From contig NZ_WTYG01000003.1 in the NCBI RefSeq assembly GCF_009828015.1, positions 186,001-250,000 on the forward strand: DNA of 64,000 nucleotides, written 5' to 3'. Source of the stretch: Qipengyuania citrea (GTDB taxonomy: Bacteria; Pseudomonadota; Alphaproteobacteria; Sphingomonadales; Sphingomonadaceae). Shown piece by piece: positions 45,066 to 54,252 of the stretch. The notes beneath the pieces are model-generated. The model saw only the letters and a program-made list of their open reading frames with translations, did no database searches and was not told where the DNA came from. Numbering within the stretch: the first letter of the stretch is position 1; every line of letters begins with the position of its first letter. Made by a program: the position numbers and the translations under genes.

Positions 45066-45243
45066 ACCCCGCCCCTGCCCCATCTGCAAGAAACCGCGCA
45101 GCGAGGAGCACACGCCGTTCTGTTCCGCGCGCTGCCGCGATCGCGACCTGTCGCAGTGGTTCGGCGACGGATATTCCGTGCCCGGCCGCCCCGCACTGCC
45201 CGAAGAAATCGCGGTTGCAGTGACGCAAGGTTCGGAAGACTGA
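45055..45243 (+). CDS. yacG: DNA gyrase inhibitor YacG
   Basis: The 62-residue zinc protein has C8-x2-C11 and C23-x3-C27 (CPIC and CSARC), the YacG zinc site, then RDRDLSQWFGDGYSVPG, the family-conserved tail. YacG binds GyrB and blocks DNA binding by gyrase. It overlaps the end of the RNase E/G gene by 11 bases, so it is translated from the same message. The infA-maf-rng-yacG-tRNA-Phe order is shared by many sphingomonads. Confidence 0.93.
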   Translation: MTTKPRPCPICKKPRSEEHTPFCSARCRDRDLSQWFGDGYSVPGRPALPEEIAVAVTQGSED

Positions 45244-45253
45244 AATTCCCCCC

Positions 45254-45282
45254 TTGCCAAGGCGTGCCAGCTTCGCCATAGG
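45254..45282 (+). promoter_or_regulatory. Candidate promoter for tRNA-Phe
   Basis: TTGCCA (45254-45259) and CATAGG (45277-45282) are 17 bases apart, about 52 bases before the tRNA. A weak match judged by eye; the tRNA could also be co-transcribed with yacG. Confidence 0.25.
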
Positions 45283-45333
45283 CGCGCTCTCATTGCTCGC
45301 GGGGCTGTTCAGGCCCCTCCGCCGAAGCAGTGT

Positions 45334-45408
45334 GCCCGGGTAGCTCAGTGGTAGAGCAGACGACTGAAAATCGTCGTGTCGGTGGTTCGACTCCGCCCCT
45401 GGGCACCA
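45334..45408 (+). tRNA. tRNA-Phe (anticodon GAA)
   Basis: The 75-base cloverleaf has acceptor arms GCCCGGG and CCTGGGC (one G-U pair), D arm GCTC...GAGC, anticodon stem GACGA/TCGTC around loop CTGAAAA with anticodon GAA, T arm GGTGG TTCGACT CCGCC, and an encoded 3' CCA at 45406-45408. It decodes UUC/UUU. Confidence 0.97.
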
Positions 45409-45458
45409 CTTCGCCCCGATAGCTTCCCCTGCTTCCCCGCCCGCGCTAGTCAGCCGGG

Positions 45459-46775
45459 ATGCATGACACCACCAGCACCGCGCTTTCCGCCTTCGACATC
45501 GCCGCGATCCTCGTGGTCGCCTCCGCGCTGCTCGGCTGGTTCAACCATCATTTCCTCAAGCTGCCGCATGTCATCGGGCTGACCGTGATGGGCGCGCTGG
45601 GGGCAATCGGGCTGACGGTGGCCGATGCCTTCATTCCCGGCGTGACGCTCGACGACTGGGTCGCCGACACGCTGCAGCAGCTCAACTTCACCGAGACGCT
45701 GCTGCAGGGCATGCTCAGCTTCCTGCTGTTTGCCGGCGCGCTGCATGTCGATCTCGACCGCCTGAAGGTCGCGTGGCTGCCGGTGCTGCTGCTCTCCACC
45801 GTGGGCGTGATGATTTCGACCGTGCTCGTCGGGCTCGCCATGTGGGGCGTGGGCATGCTGCTGGCGCTGGGGATCGCGCCGATCTGGTATTTCGTCTTCG
45901 GCGCGCTGATCGCCCCGACCGACCCGGTTTCGGTGCTCGGCGTGCTGCGCGAGGAAAAGGTCCCGCAATCGCTGCAAAGCGCGGTGGCGGGCGAAAGCCT
46001 GTTCAACGACGGCGTCGGCATCGTCGTGTTCATCATTCTCCTCGGCGCGGCGGTGAGCGGGAACGACTTCTCCTTCGCCGAGGGCGCACGGCTGTTCGCG
46101 ATCGAGGCGGGCGGCGGCATCCTGATCGGGCTCGTCGCGGGCTATGTCGGCTACCGCGCGCTGGCGGGGATGGACGAATACACGCTCGAGGTGCTGGTCA
46201 CGCTGGCGGTGGTGATGGGCGGCTATGCGCTGTGCAACTACCTCACGCTTTCGGGCCCGCTGGCGATGGCGGTGGCCGGCCTGCTGATCGGCAACCACGG
46301 CGTTACCTATGCGATGAGCGACGTGACGCGCGATTACCTCGTCAAGTTCTGGGAGCTGGTCGACGAATTGCTCAATTCGGTGCTGTTCCTGCTGATCGGG
46401 CTGGAAATGATCGTGCTGGTCGCGGGCTTTGACGAGCTGGTGCTGGCGCTGGCCGCAATCCCGCTGACGCTGGCCGCGCGCGGGGTCGGTATCTTTGTCT
46501 CGACCAAGGCGATCCCCGCCGCACGGCTGCAGGACAAGGGCGCGGGCCGCGTGCTGTGGTGGGGCGGGCTGCGCGGCGGGATTTCGATCGCGCTGGCGCT
46601 GTCGCTACCCGCGGGCGAGACGCGCGACCTGATCCTTGCCGCGACCTTCGCCGCGGTGCTGTTCAGCGTCCTCGTCCAGCGCGCCACGCTGGGCCGGCTG
46701 ATCGAGAAGCTGAAACGCGACCACGCCCCCGCGGTCGAAGACGCTGCCCCCGCACGCGAACCGACTGTTCGTTAG
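45459..46775 (+). CDS. NhaP-type Na+/H+ antiporter (CPA1)
   Basis: The 438-residue transporter has about 12 membrane helices. The CPA1 signature is visible: GALIAPTDPVSVLGVL with the ion-binding Asp, AGESLFNDGVGIVVF with the ND pair, and a conserved WWGGLRGGISIALALSLP. The short hydrophilic C-tail excludes the long NhaP2-type regulatory domain. It should exchange Na+ (or K+) for H+ at the inner membrane. Its last four bases overlap the stop of the convergent bioA. Confidence 0.92.
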   Translation: MHDTTSTALSAFDIAAILVVASALLGWFNHHFLKLPHVIGLTVMGALGAIGLTVADAFIPGVTLDDWVADTLQQLNFTETLLQGMLSFLLFAGALHVDLDRLKVAWLPVLLLSTVGVMISTVLVGLAMWGVGMLLALGIAPIWYFVFGALIAPTDPVSVLGVLREEKVPQSLQSAVAGESLFNDGVGIVVFIILLGAAVSGNDFSFAEGARLFAIEAGGGILIGLVAGYVGYRALAGMDEYTLEVLVTLAVVMGGYALCNYLTLSGPLAMAVAGLLIGNHGVTYAMSDVTRDYLVKFWELVDELLNSVLFLLIGLEMIVLVAGFDELVLALAAIPLTLAARGVGIFVSTKAIPAARLQDKGAGRVLWWGGLRGGISIALALSLPAGETRDLILAATFAAVLFSVLVQRATLGRLIEKLKRDHAPAVEDAAPAREPTVR

Positions 46776-48028
46776 TCGGCGGCGATGGCGTCCGCTGCGG
46801 TGCCGATCTCGGCCCAGATGCGCGCCAGGTCATCGTCCTCGATGCAATAGGGCGGCATGACGTAGACGGTGTTGCCGAGCGGCCGCAGCAGCAGGTCCGC
46901 CTCGCGGAACCGGCGCAGCAGCTTCGGCCCGAGGTCGGACAGATAGCTCCCTCCCGGATCGCCCAGCTCCAGCGCGGCGATCGTCCCGCAGCGCCGCGCG
47001 TTGCGCACCATCGCGTGATCCGCCAGCGTATCGAGATGCGCCTGCTGCTTCGCTGCCAGCGCCGCGATCCGCTCGAGGACCGGTTCCTCGCGCCAGATCG
47101 CGAGATTGGCATTGGCCGCCGCGCAGGCCACCGGGTTCGCGGTATAGCTCGACGAATGGTAGAAGGTACGCGTGCGGTCGGTCGAATAATGCGCGTCCCA
47201 GATCGGCTCGCTCGCCATGGTCACCGCCAGCGGCATCGCCCCGCCGGTCAGCCCCTTGGACAGGCACATGATATCGGGCACGACATCGGCCTGTTCGCAG
47301 GCGGTCAGCGTGCCGGTGCGGCCCCAGGCGGTCATGACCTCGTCGGCGATGAACAGCGTGCCGTGGCGGGCGCAGATCGCGCGCATCTCGGCCAGCACTT
47401 CGGGCGGATACATGAGCATGCCGCCCGCCCCCAGCACCAGCGGTTCGACGATGAACGCCGCCGCCCCGCCCGCGCATTCGGCTTCGAGCGCGTCGAGAGT
47501 GGGCTGAGGATCATTGCCGGGAAAGGGCACGCGCCCGACATCGAACAGCATCGGCGCATAGGCGGCGTTGAATACCCCGCGCGCGCCCACCGACATCGCG
47601 CCGATCGTATCGCCGTGATAGGAGTGCTCCATCACCACGATCCGGCTGCGGCCCTCGCCGCGGTGAGTCCAGAAGCCGAGCGCCATCTTCAGCGCGACCT
47701 CGACTGCAGTCGAACCGCTGTCGGAAAAGAACACGCGGGTCAGTTCTTCGGGCAGGATCCGGCACAATTCACGCGCGAGGTCCTCTGCCGGTTGGTGTGT
47801 CCAGCCGGCGAAGATCATCTGGTCGAGCCGCTGCGCTTGGTCGGCAATCGCCGCCATGATCCGCGGGTGGCAGTGGCCATGCGTGGTCACCCACCAGCTC
47901 GAGATCGCGTCCACCACGCGGCGCCTGTCCTCGGTATGCAGCACAGCGCCTTCGGCATGCGTGACCAGCGGAACCGGATCGCCCAGCCCGTGCTGCGTGA
48001 AAGGATGCCATACGGGCGAGTGGGTCAT
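46772..48028 (-). CDS. bioA: Adenosylmethionine-8-amino-7-oxononanoate aminotransferase
   Basis: BioA moves the SAM amino group to KAPA, giving DAPA, a PLP-dependent step of biotin synthesis. The 418-residue fold-type I aminotransferase has VWHPFTQHG at the N-terminus, [45 protein letters not shown] (the PLP-binding Asp) and [14 protein letters not shown] with the PLP Lys. Length is normal. It is the last gene of bioF-bioD-bioA; its start overlaps the bioD stop by 4 bases. Confidence 0.96.
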   Translation of the reverse strand: MTHSPVWHPFTQHGLGDPVPLVTHAEGAVLHTEDRRRVVDAISSWWVTTHGHCHPRIMAAIADQAQRLDQMIFAGWTHQPAEDLARELCRILPEELTRVFFSDSGSTAVEVALKMALGFWTHRGEGRSRIVVMEHSYHGDTIGAMSVGARGVFNAAYAPMLFDVGRVPFPGNDPQPTLDALEAECAGGAAAFIVEPLVLGAGGMLMYPPEVLAEMRAICARHGTLFIADEVMTAWGRTGTLTACEQADVVPDIMCLSKGLTGGAMPLAVTMASEPIWDAHYSTDRTRTFYHSSSYTANPVACAAANANLAIWREEPVLERIAALAAKQQAHLDTLADHAMVRNARRCGTIAALELGDPGGSYLSDLGPKLLRRFREADLLLRPLGNTVYVMPPYCIEDDDLARIWAEIGTAADAIAAD

Positions 48029-48645
48029 GCGAAATCCACCATATCGAAATTGTCGGTAAAGGCCCGGCCAAGCGTCGCCGCGTCGAGCGTGCCGAGCAGC
48101 GGCAGGCGGCCAAGCCGCTTTACGCCGCCGAGCCGGCAGATCGTCGCCTCGCTATCCTCCACCGCGTCGCCGACAAAGGCCACGCCGTGGATCGCTACCC
48201 CGCGCGCGCGCAGCGCTTCGATCGTCAGCAGCGAATGGTTGATTGTACCCAGCGCGGTGCGCGCAACGACGATCGCAGGCAATCCCCAGCGCGCGAACAT
48301 GTCAGCGTAGAGCAAGTCCCCGCCAAGCGGCACCAGCGCGCCGCCGGCCCCCTCGACCACTAGCGGGCGCTGCGCGGGGAGTGCCAACCGGTCGGGATCG
48401 ATGGCGACCCCGTCGATCTCGGCTGCGCGGTGCGGCGAACAGGGCGTCGCCAGGCGATAGGCCTCGGGCAGCACGCGGGTTTCGGGCAGACCCGCGAGCT
48501 TCGCCACCTGCGCCCGGTCGCCGCCTTCGTCCAGCCCCGCCTGCACCGGCTTCCAGTAATGCGCATTGAGCGCGCCGGTGAGCGCGGCGGCGAAGACGGT
48601 CTTGCCGACGTCGGTATCGGTGCCGGTGACGGTGAATGCACTCAT
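48025..48645 (-). CDS. bioD: Dethiobiotin synthetase
   Basis: BioD carboxylates DAPA with ATP to dethiobiotin. The 206-residue P-loop protein begins [16 protein letters not shown], with the P-loop GTDTDVGKT at 8-16, then YWKPVQAG and [11 protein letters not shown]. The start overlaps the bioF stop by 4 bases and the end overlaps the bioA start by 4, so translation of the three genes is coupled. It lacks nothing obvious. Confidence 0.95.
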   Translation of the reverse strand: MSAFTVTGTDTDVGKTVFAAALTGALNAHYWKPVQAGLDEGGDRAQVAKLAGLPETRVLPEAYRLATPCSPHRAAEIDGVAIDPDRLALPAQRPLVVEGAGGALVPLGGDLLYADMFARWGLPAIVVARTALGTINHSLLTIEALRARGVAIHGVAFVGDAVEDSEATICRLGGVKRLGRLPLLGTLDAATLGRAFTDNFDMVDFA

Positions 48646-49781
48646 GCGAGAATCTCCGAAAGCGTGTCGGCCAGCGCATCGATCTGCGCCCGGCCGATAT
48701 TGAGAGTGAGCGAGATGCGCAGGCGGCTGCTGCCCGCAGGAACGGTGGGCGGGCGAATGCCGCGGATATCGAAGCCCGCGCTGCGCAGAGCCCCGGCAAT
48801 CTGCATAGTCCGTGCTTCGTCACCCAGCACCAGCGGGATGATCTGCGATCCGCTGGCGCTGACGCCGAAGGGCGCGAGTTTGCGGCCCGCATAACCGATC
48901 AGATCGTGCAGCGCTTCGCGCCGCCCCGGCTCCTCCTCCACGATCCTCAGCGCCTCGCGCACGCAGGCGGCCATCAGCGGCGATGGTGCGGTGGAGAAGA
49001 TGAAGCCCCGCCCGCGATTGATGACATGGTCGCGCATTACGCGCGGCCCGCACAGCAGCGCGCCTTCGCTGCCCAGGGCCTTCCCGCAGGTGCGCAGCAC
49101 GATCGCATTGTCGCGCCCGTCGATATGCGCTGCCAGTCCCCGGCCGCCATTGCCGAACACGCCGGTCGCATGCGCATCGTCCGCCAGCAGCACCGCGCCA
49201 TGGCGATCCGCCAGATCGGCCAGTTCGGCAATCGGCGCGCGGTCGCCGTCCATGCTGTAGAGCGTTTCGACCGCAATCCAGGCCTGGCCCGCGGCATTGC
49301 CCGCCCGCCAGTGCGCAAGCGCTTCGGCAAAGGCGCCGACATCGTTGTGCGGCACCGCAATGCATTCGGCGCGCGACAGGCGCATCCCTTCGTGCGCGCT
49401 GGCATGGACCAGCGCGTCGTAGAAGATCGCATCGCCGCGTTGGGGCAGTGCCGACAGCAGCACGCTGTTGGCGCCGTAGCCATTGGCAAGGAACAACGCG
49501 CTTTCGCAGCCGAAGAAGCTGGCGGCCTCCGCTTCCAGCGCCTCGTGTTCGGGATAGTTGCCCCGCAGCAGCCGCGAACCGCCCGAACCGACGGGAACGC
49601 CGCGCTCGAGCGCGTCCATCACGGCGTTCTTGAGCCTTTCGCTGCCCGCCAGCGCGAGGTAATCGTTCGAGGAGAAATCGGTGCCGCCGGGAAGCGACAG
49701 GCTGCGCAGCCGCGCCGCGCGCGCCAGACCCGTCAGATCGTCGACCTGCGCGGCAAGGGGGGTGTTGGTGGTGCGACCCAT
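48642..49781 (-). CDS. bioF: 8-amino-7-oxononanoate synthase
   Basis: BioF condenses pimeloyl-ACP/CoA with alanine to KAPA, using PLP. From the ATG at 49779-49781 it has 379 residues; the ATG at 49787 is an alternative. Family marks include [51 protein letters not shown] and the PLP Lys in [14 protein letters not shown]. It is the first gene of the biotin operon. bioB, bioC and bioH are not in the window, so the rest of the pathway lies elsewhere or biotin is partly scavenged. Confidence 0.95.
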   Translation of the reverse strand: MGRTTNTPLAAQVDDLTGLARAARLRSLSLPGGTDFSSNDYLALAGSERLKNAVMDALERGVPVGSGGSRLLRGNYPEHEALEAEAASFFGCESALFLANGYGANSVLLSALPQRGDAIFYDALVHASAHEGMRLSRAECIAVPHNDVGAFAEALAHWRAGNAAGQAWIAVETLYSMDGDRAPIAELADLADRHGAVLLADDAHATGVFGNGGRGLAAHIDGRDNAIVLRTCGKALGSEGALLCGPRVMRDHVINRGRGFIFSTAPSPLMAACVREALRIVEEEPGRREALHDLIGYAGRKLAPFGVSASGSQIIPLVLGDEARTMQIAGALRSAGFDIRGIRPPTVPAGSSRLRISLTLNIGRAQIDALADTLSEILA

Positions 49782-49936
49782 AGCCATGCCGCGCGCGCTA
49801 AACACCCCGCCGCGCGCCTGCAATTGCTTTCGTCAATCGGCTTCTGTATGGCTCGCTACACGCCCCGGCAGTCGCAATCGCCAGTCGATTCCGTCGCCGG
49901 GGCGCTGACTTTTCCAGCGTGAAGGAACGCATATTC

Positions 49937-50740
49937 ATGGCTCGTCGGCGCCAGATCTACGAAGGCAAGGCCAAGATCCTCTACGAAGGCCCCGAACCGG
50001 GCACGATCATCCAGTATTTCAAGGATGACGCGACTGCGTTCAACGCCGAGAAGAAGGGCACGATCAATGGCAAGGGCGTGATCAACAATCGCATCAGCGA
50101 ATATGTGTTCACGCGGCTGTCGCACATCGGCATCCCCACCCATTTCATGCGCCGCCTCAACATGCGCGAGCAGCTGGTGCGCCAGGTGGAGATCATCCCC
50201 CTGGAGGTGGTGGTCCGCAACGTGGCTGCCGGAACGCTGAGCAAGCGCCTCGGGATCGAGGAAGGCGAGCTGCTGCCGCACACGCTGATCGAATATTGCC
50301 TCAAGGACGATTCGCTGGGCGATCCCAAGGTCTCCGAAGAGGAAATCGCCTGCTTCAACTGGTGCAGCCATGAAGAGCTGCAGGACATGTCGAGCATGGC
50401 GATCCGCATCAACGATTTCCTGTCGGGCATGTTCAGCGCGATCGATATCCGCCTCGTGGATTTCAAGCTGGAATTCGGCCGTATCTGGGACGGGGACTAC
50501 AGCCGCGTCATCCTGGCCGACGAGATCAGCCCCGACGGCTGCCGCCTGTGGGATATCAACACCGGCGAAAAGCTCGACAAGGACCGCTTCCGGCGCGACA
50601 TGGGCGGCGAAAGCGAAGCCTATCAGGAAGTCGCGCGGCGTCTCGGCCTGCTGCAGAACGAAGACAGCGGCCCGGGCGAAGTGCTCGACATGAGCGCGCA
50701 TCGCGGCCGGCTGCGGACGCCGTCCAAGCCCAAGAAGTAA
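49937..50740 (+). CDS. purC: Phosphoribosylaminoimidazole-succinocarboxamide synthase
   Basis: PurC makes SAICAR from CAIR, aspartate and ATP. The 267-residue protein has [16 protein letters not shown] at the N-terminus (nucleotide-binding strands), [31 protein letters not shown], and DFKLEFGR and [14 protein letters not shown] near the C-terminus. The ATG at 49937 has a gaagga Shine-Dalgarno. In many alphaproteobacteria purC is followed directly by purS and purQ; here a terminator and an oppositely oriented receptor gene come between. Confidence 0.96.
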   Translation: MARRRQIYEGKAKILYEGPEPGTIIQYFKDDATAFNAEKKGTINGKGVINNRISEYVFTRLSHIGIPTHFMRRLNMREQLVRQVEIIPLEVVVRNVAAGTLSKRLGIEEGELLPHTLIEYCLKDDSLGDPKVSEEEIACFNWCSHEELQDMSSMAIRINDFLSGMFSAIDIRLVDFKLEFGRIWDGDYSRVILADEISPDGCRLWDINTGEKLDKDRFRRDMGGESEAYQEVARRLGLLQNEDSGPGEVLDMSAHRGRLRTPSKPKK

Positions 50741-50790
50741 CGCGGTCAGCCGCACCCGGCGCTAGCCGGGCGGCGCGGCGTTGGCATAGA

Positions 50791-50827
50791 AAAAGGGCCG
50801 GAGGGATCGCTTCCCCCCGGCCCTTTT
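50791..50827. terminator. Strong bidirectional terminator between purC and a TonB receptor gene
   Basis: AAAAGGGCCGG at 50791-50801 pairs perfectly with CCGGCCCTTTT at 50817-50827 over a 15-base loop. A-tract and T-tract on the two sides make it work in both directions, ending purC (stop 50740) and the receptor gene coming from the other side (stop 50849). Confidence 0.85.
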
Positions 50828-50848
50828 CTGTCGGTCGTCCGTCGCCGC

Positions 50849-53074
50849 TCAGTAGCTGACGCGGGCCGAGATACCGAACACGCGCGGATCGTTGACGAAG
50901 GCGGTGTTGTTGTTGAAGTCGATGCCGCCCTTCACATTGTCGGCATCGAGAATGTTGCGCACGAAGGCGGCGACTTCGAAGGTCCCGTCGAGCTTGGCAT
51001 AGCCGACGCGCAGCCCGCCCTCGATCTGGTTGTTGGTGTTGAACTCGGCGCTTTCGTAGATGAAGATGTTCGTCTTGCCCTGGTAGGCCCAGTCGGTGAA
51101 GGCGAAGATCTCGCCCGAATTGCCCACCGGAACGGCGTAGCGGGCGGTCACGTCGGCGATCCATTCGGGCGCATTGGGGAACGGATTGCCGTCCACCAGC
51201 GCGCGGGTGTTGCCCGACAGGACCACGGTCGGGTCGGTCACGGTGCACTGGAAACAGATGCCCACGGCGAGCGTATCGTCCTGGATCTCGGTGTTGTTCC
51301 AGCTGACGCCTGCAGTGACGAGGAAATCGGGCGTGATCTGGAAGGCGCTGTCCAGTTCGAAGCCGTAGCCGCGGCCCTGGTCGGCATTGACCAGCTGCAC
51401 GAGGTTGCCCGCACCACCGACCGCAGTGAACTGCGGATCGTCGATGGTGTAGTAATAGACCGCGCCGTTCAGACGCACGCTGCGGCCCGCGAATTCGGAC
51501 TTGAACCCGGCTTCGTAGCTCATGATCTTTTCCGAGGTCGCGATCGACGGTGCCGAACCGAAGGCCACGTCGCGGCCCTGGATGGTCGGCGCGCGGAAAC
51601 CGCTCGCCACGCGCGCGTAGACGCTGGCGTCGGCGCCGACATCGTAGAATGCCGCGAGATCCCAGCTGATGCGCTCGTCCTTGACGCTGCGTTCCTGCGC
51701 ACCCGGGCCCGAGATGAATGAGGTCTGCGTCACTGCGAACGCCTTCTCGTCCTCGGTATAGCGCAGGCCGCCGGTCAGCTTGAGCGCGGGGGTGATTTCA
51801 CCCGTCACCTGGCCGAATACCGCCCAGCTCTCGTTGGTGTGGTTGACGGTCACGGGCGGCGGGAAATCGAAGCCGATCGTGGTGACATCGAATTCGCTGT
51901 CGAAATAGAAGCCGCCGACCTGCCATTGCACCGGGCCATTCGAAGCCGACGCGATGCGGACTTCCTGCGTGAACTGCTCGAGATCGATCGAATCCTGCGT
52001 GTCGCTGGGAAACGGGATGAAGCCCGGACCGGTGACGAGGTTGCCCCCGTCGATATCGCCGCGGCTGCGGCCTTCGCTGTTGGCCCAGCTGGTGATGCTG
52101 GTGAAGGTCGCGAAATCGGCTTCGTAATCGACCTTGGCAGTCGCGATCTCGGCCTTGTAGGCGGCATCGTTGCGCCCGCCGGCATCGTAGAACACGGTGT
52201 CGCGATCGTAATTTTCGTTCAGCTCGTTGTCGCCCGGGCCGAGGATGTTGGCGCGGAACAGCGTCGACTGGCCGTCGAGGTCGCGGATCGAGTAACTGCC
52301 GAGGATCGAGAGGCGATCGCCAGGGGTGATCAGCAGCTGCGCACGGCCCGCCACTTCGCTGTAGGCGCCATAGGCGTCCTCTTCACCGGTGAAACCGTTG
52401 TCGACCCAGTTGTCGCGCTGCTGCCACAGGCCCGAAAGGCGCAGCGACACCACCCCGGGTGCGAGCGGTAGTGTCACGCCGCCATCGGCCGAGATGCTGT
52501 TGAAGCTGCCGTAGCTGACCGAACCGTCGACCGCGAACTCATCGCCCGGCTTGACCGTATCGATCTTGACGATGCCGGCGGGCGTGTTGCGGCCAAACAG
52601 CGTGCCCTGCGGGCCGCGCAGCACTTCGATGCGCTCGACATCGAAGATCGGGAAGGACTTGAGCGTGACGTTCTCCATCACGACATCGTCCATCACCACG
52701 GAGACCGGCTGCGATGCGGCGAGATCGAAATCGGTGTTGCCGAGACCGCGGATGTAGAAGCGCGGTGCGGCGCGGCCGTTCGAGCTTTCGACGAACAGGC
52801 CCGGCACGCGCGCAGCGAGCGCGGTGATTTCGGCACCGGCATCGAAGATCGTGCGCACGGTGTCGGCATCGAGCGTGGCGGCCGAGACTGCGACGTCCTG
52901 CAGGTTTTCCTCGCGCCGGTTGGCGGTCACGATGATGGTGTTGAGCTGGCCGTCGGCAGCTTCTTCGGCATCGGAGGCATCGGCCTCCTGCGCCAGGGCC
53001 GGCTGCGCGGCGAAGGCTGCCACAGCGAGAGTGCTCGCCCCGATGAAGCGGGCGGCGGTGGAACGAATGGTCAT
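50849..53074 (-). CDS. TonB-dependent receptor inserted between purC and purS
   Basis: The outer-membrane receptor has 741 residues from the ATG at 53072-53074, with signal peptide cleaved near PALA (about 28). The TonB box TIIVTANRR is at about 46-54. The plug has QDVAVSAATLDADTV, RFYIRGLGNTDFDLAASQPVSVVMDDVV and VERIEVLRGPQGTLFGRNTPAGIVKI, typical of the large sphingomonad receptor family for organic ligands. The barrel ends GISARVSY. The ligand is unknown. A 22-base dyad lies upstream at 53215-53236. Its position splits the usual purC-purS-purQ order. Confidence 0.93.
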   Translation of the reverse strand: MTIRSTAARFIGASTLAVAAFAAQPALAQEADASDAEEAADGQLNTIIVTANRREENLQDVAVSAATLDADTVRTIFDAGAEITALAARVPGLFVESSNGRAAPRFYIRGLGNTDFDLAASQPVSVVMDDVVMENVTLKSFPIFDVERIEVLRGPQGTLFGRNTPAGIVKIDTVKPGDEFAVDGSVSYGSFNSISADGGVTLPLAPGVVSLRLSGLWQQRDNWVDNGFTGEEDAYGAYSEVAGRAQLLITPGDRLSILGSYSIRDLDGQSTLFRANILGPGDNELNENYDRDTVFYDAGGRNDAAYKAEIATAKVDYEADFATFTSITSWANSEGRSRGDIDGGNLVTGPGFIPFPSDTQDSIDLEQFTQEVRIASASNGPVQWQVGGFYFDSEFDVTTIGFDFPPPVTVNHTNESWAVFGQVTGEITPALKLTGGLRYTEDEKAFAVTQTSFISGPGAQERSVKDERISWDLAAFYDVGADASVYARVASGFRAPTIQGRDVAFGSAPSIATSEKIMSYEAGFKSEFAGRSVRLNGAVYYYTIDDPQFTAVGGAGNLVQLVNADQGRGYGFELDSAFQITPDFLVTAGVSWNNTEIQDDTLAVGICFQCTVTDPTVVLSGNTRALVDGNPFPNAPEWIADVTARYAVPVGNSGEIFAFTDWAYQGKTNIFIYESAEFNTNNQIEGGLRVGYAKLDGTFEVAAFVRNILDADNVKGGIDFNNNTAFVNDPRVFGISARVSY

Positions 53075-53214
53075 GTCGTGGGGGATTCCTGCTTGAGCGC
53101 GTCCAGAGTCGGGCACGCATTTGGAGGGGAGCGGCATCGTCGCCGTGGCCGCGCCATAGCAGATCGCGCGGCATCCGGGGGCATCACCGCCGCCAATGCG
53201 GCAGAATCATTACC

Positions 53215-53236
53215 GTTGTTGCAATTGCGCTACAAC
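53215..53236. promoter_or_regulatory. Inverted repeat in the divergent region between a TonB receptor and purS
   Basis: GTTGTtGC and GCtACAAC form a dyad (7 of 8 positions per arm) with 6 bases between, containing a perfect GCAATTGC palindrome. It is 141 bases before the receptor start and 105 bases before purS. It looks like a repressor operator, more likely for the receptor. The 267-base gap 53075-53341 has no gene. Confidence 0.4.
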
Positions 53237-53341
53237 CGTCACCGATTAGCCACTGCGCCGGCCATGACCCGGCACCCCGCAGCCTACTTGAATGCCGGCA
53301 GAGCCTGCGCCATAGGCGCGCCAACACGAAAGGCCTGCTCG

Positions 53342-53575
53342 ATGAAAATCCGCGTCCATGTCTCGCTCAAGCCCGGCGTTCTCGATCCGCAGGGTCGCGC
53401 CGTCCACCACGCCCTCGAAGGGCTTGGTTTCGAGGGCGTTGAAGATGTCCGCGTGGGGCGGTCGATCGAACTCGACGTGGCCGACAATACCAGCGACGCG
53501 GCGCTGACCGATATGTGCGAGAAGCTGCTCGCCAATACGGTAATCGAAAACTACCGCATCGAGAAGGTCGGCTGA
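53342..53575 (+). CDS. purS: Phosphoribosylformylglycinamidine synthase subunit PurS
   Basis: PurS is the small structural subunit that joins PurL and PurQ in the three-part FGAM synthase. The 77-residue protein reads [21 protein letters not shown], the family N-terminus, and ENYRIEKVG at the end. The start is the ATG at 53342; the region upstream carries no strong Shine-Dalgarno. Its stop overlaps the purQ start by one base. purL is not in the window. Confidence 0.96.
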   Translation: MKIRVHVSLKPGVLDPQGRAVHHALEGLGFEGVEDVRVGRSIELDVADNTSDAALTDMCEKLLANTVIENYRIEKVG

Positions 53576-54252
53576 TGCCCCCGCGCGCCGCCGTCATCAC
53601 TTTCCCCGGTTCCAATTGCGACCGCGACATGGCGGTGGCGATCGAGCGTGTGACGGGCACCGCGCCGCTGCGGGTCTGGCACGCCGATGCCGAACTGCCC
53701 GAGCGGCTCGATTTCATCGCGCTGCCCGGCGGCTTCTCCTATGGCGACTACCTGCGTTCGGGCGCGATGGCGGCGAACAGCCCGGTCATGCGCGGAGTCA
53801 AGCAACAGGCCGAACGCGGTGTGCCCGTGCTGGGCGTCTGCAACGGCTTCCAGGTGCTCACCGAAGCCGGCCTGCTGCCCGGCGCGCTGATGCGCAATGC
53901 AAGCCAGAACTTCATCTGCCGGACCGTCCCGCTGAAGGTCGAGAACAGCACTTCCCTGTTCACCGCGGGCTTTGCCAGCGGCCAGACCATCGACATTCCC
54001 GTGGCGCATCACGACGGCAATTACTTTGCCGACGAGGATACGCTCGACCGGCTCGAAGGCGAAGGCCGCGTTGCCTTCCGCTATGTCGAGAACTGCAACG
54101 GCTCGCGGCGCGACATTGCCGGCGTGCTCAACGCTGCGGGGAATGTCCTGGGAATGATGCCGCACCCCGAACGCGCCGTCGATCCGGCACATGGCGGAAC
54201 CGACGGGCTGGCGCTGTTCGAAAACGCGCTCCGCTCGCTCGCGGACGCCTGA
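53575..54252 (+). CDS. purQ: Phosphoribosylformylglycinamidine synthase subunit PurQ
   Basis: PurQ is the glutaminase that feeds ammonia to PurL. The 225-residue class I amidotransferase has [13 protein letters not shown] at the start, [15 protein letters not shown], the nucleophile Cys in [11 protein letters not shown], and the His-Glu pair in [10 protein letters not shown] near the C-terminus. It is coupled to purS by a one-base overlap. Its stop abuts the stop of the convergent GGDEF-EAL gene. Confidence 0.96.
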   Translation: MPPRAAVITFPGSNCDRDMAVAIERVTGTAPLRVWHADAELPERLDFIALPGGFSYGDYLRSGAMAANSPVMRGVKQQAERGVPVLGVCNGFQVLTEAGLLPGALMRNASQNFICRTVPLKVENSTSLFTAGFASGQTIDIPVAHHDGNYFADEDTLDRLEGEGRVAFRYVENCNGSRRDIAGVLNAAGNVLGMMPHPERAVDPAHGGTDGLALFENALRSLADA

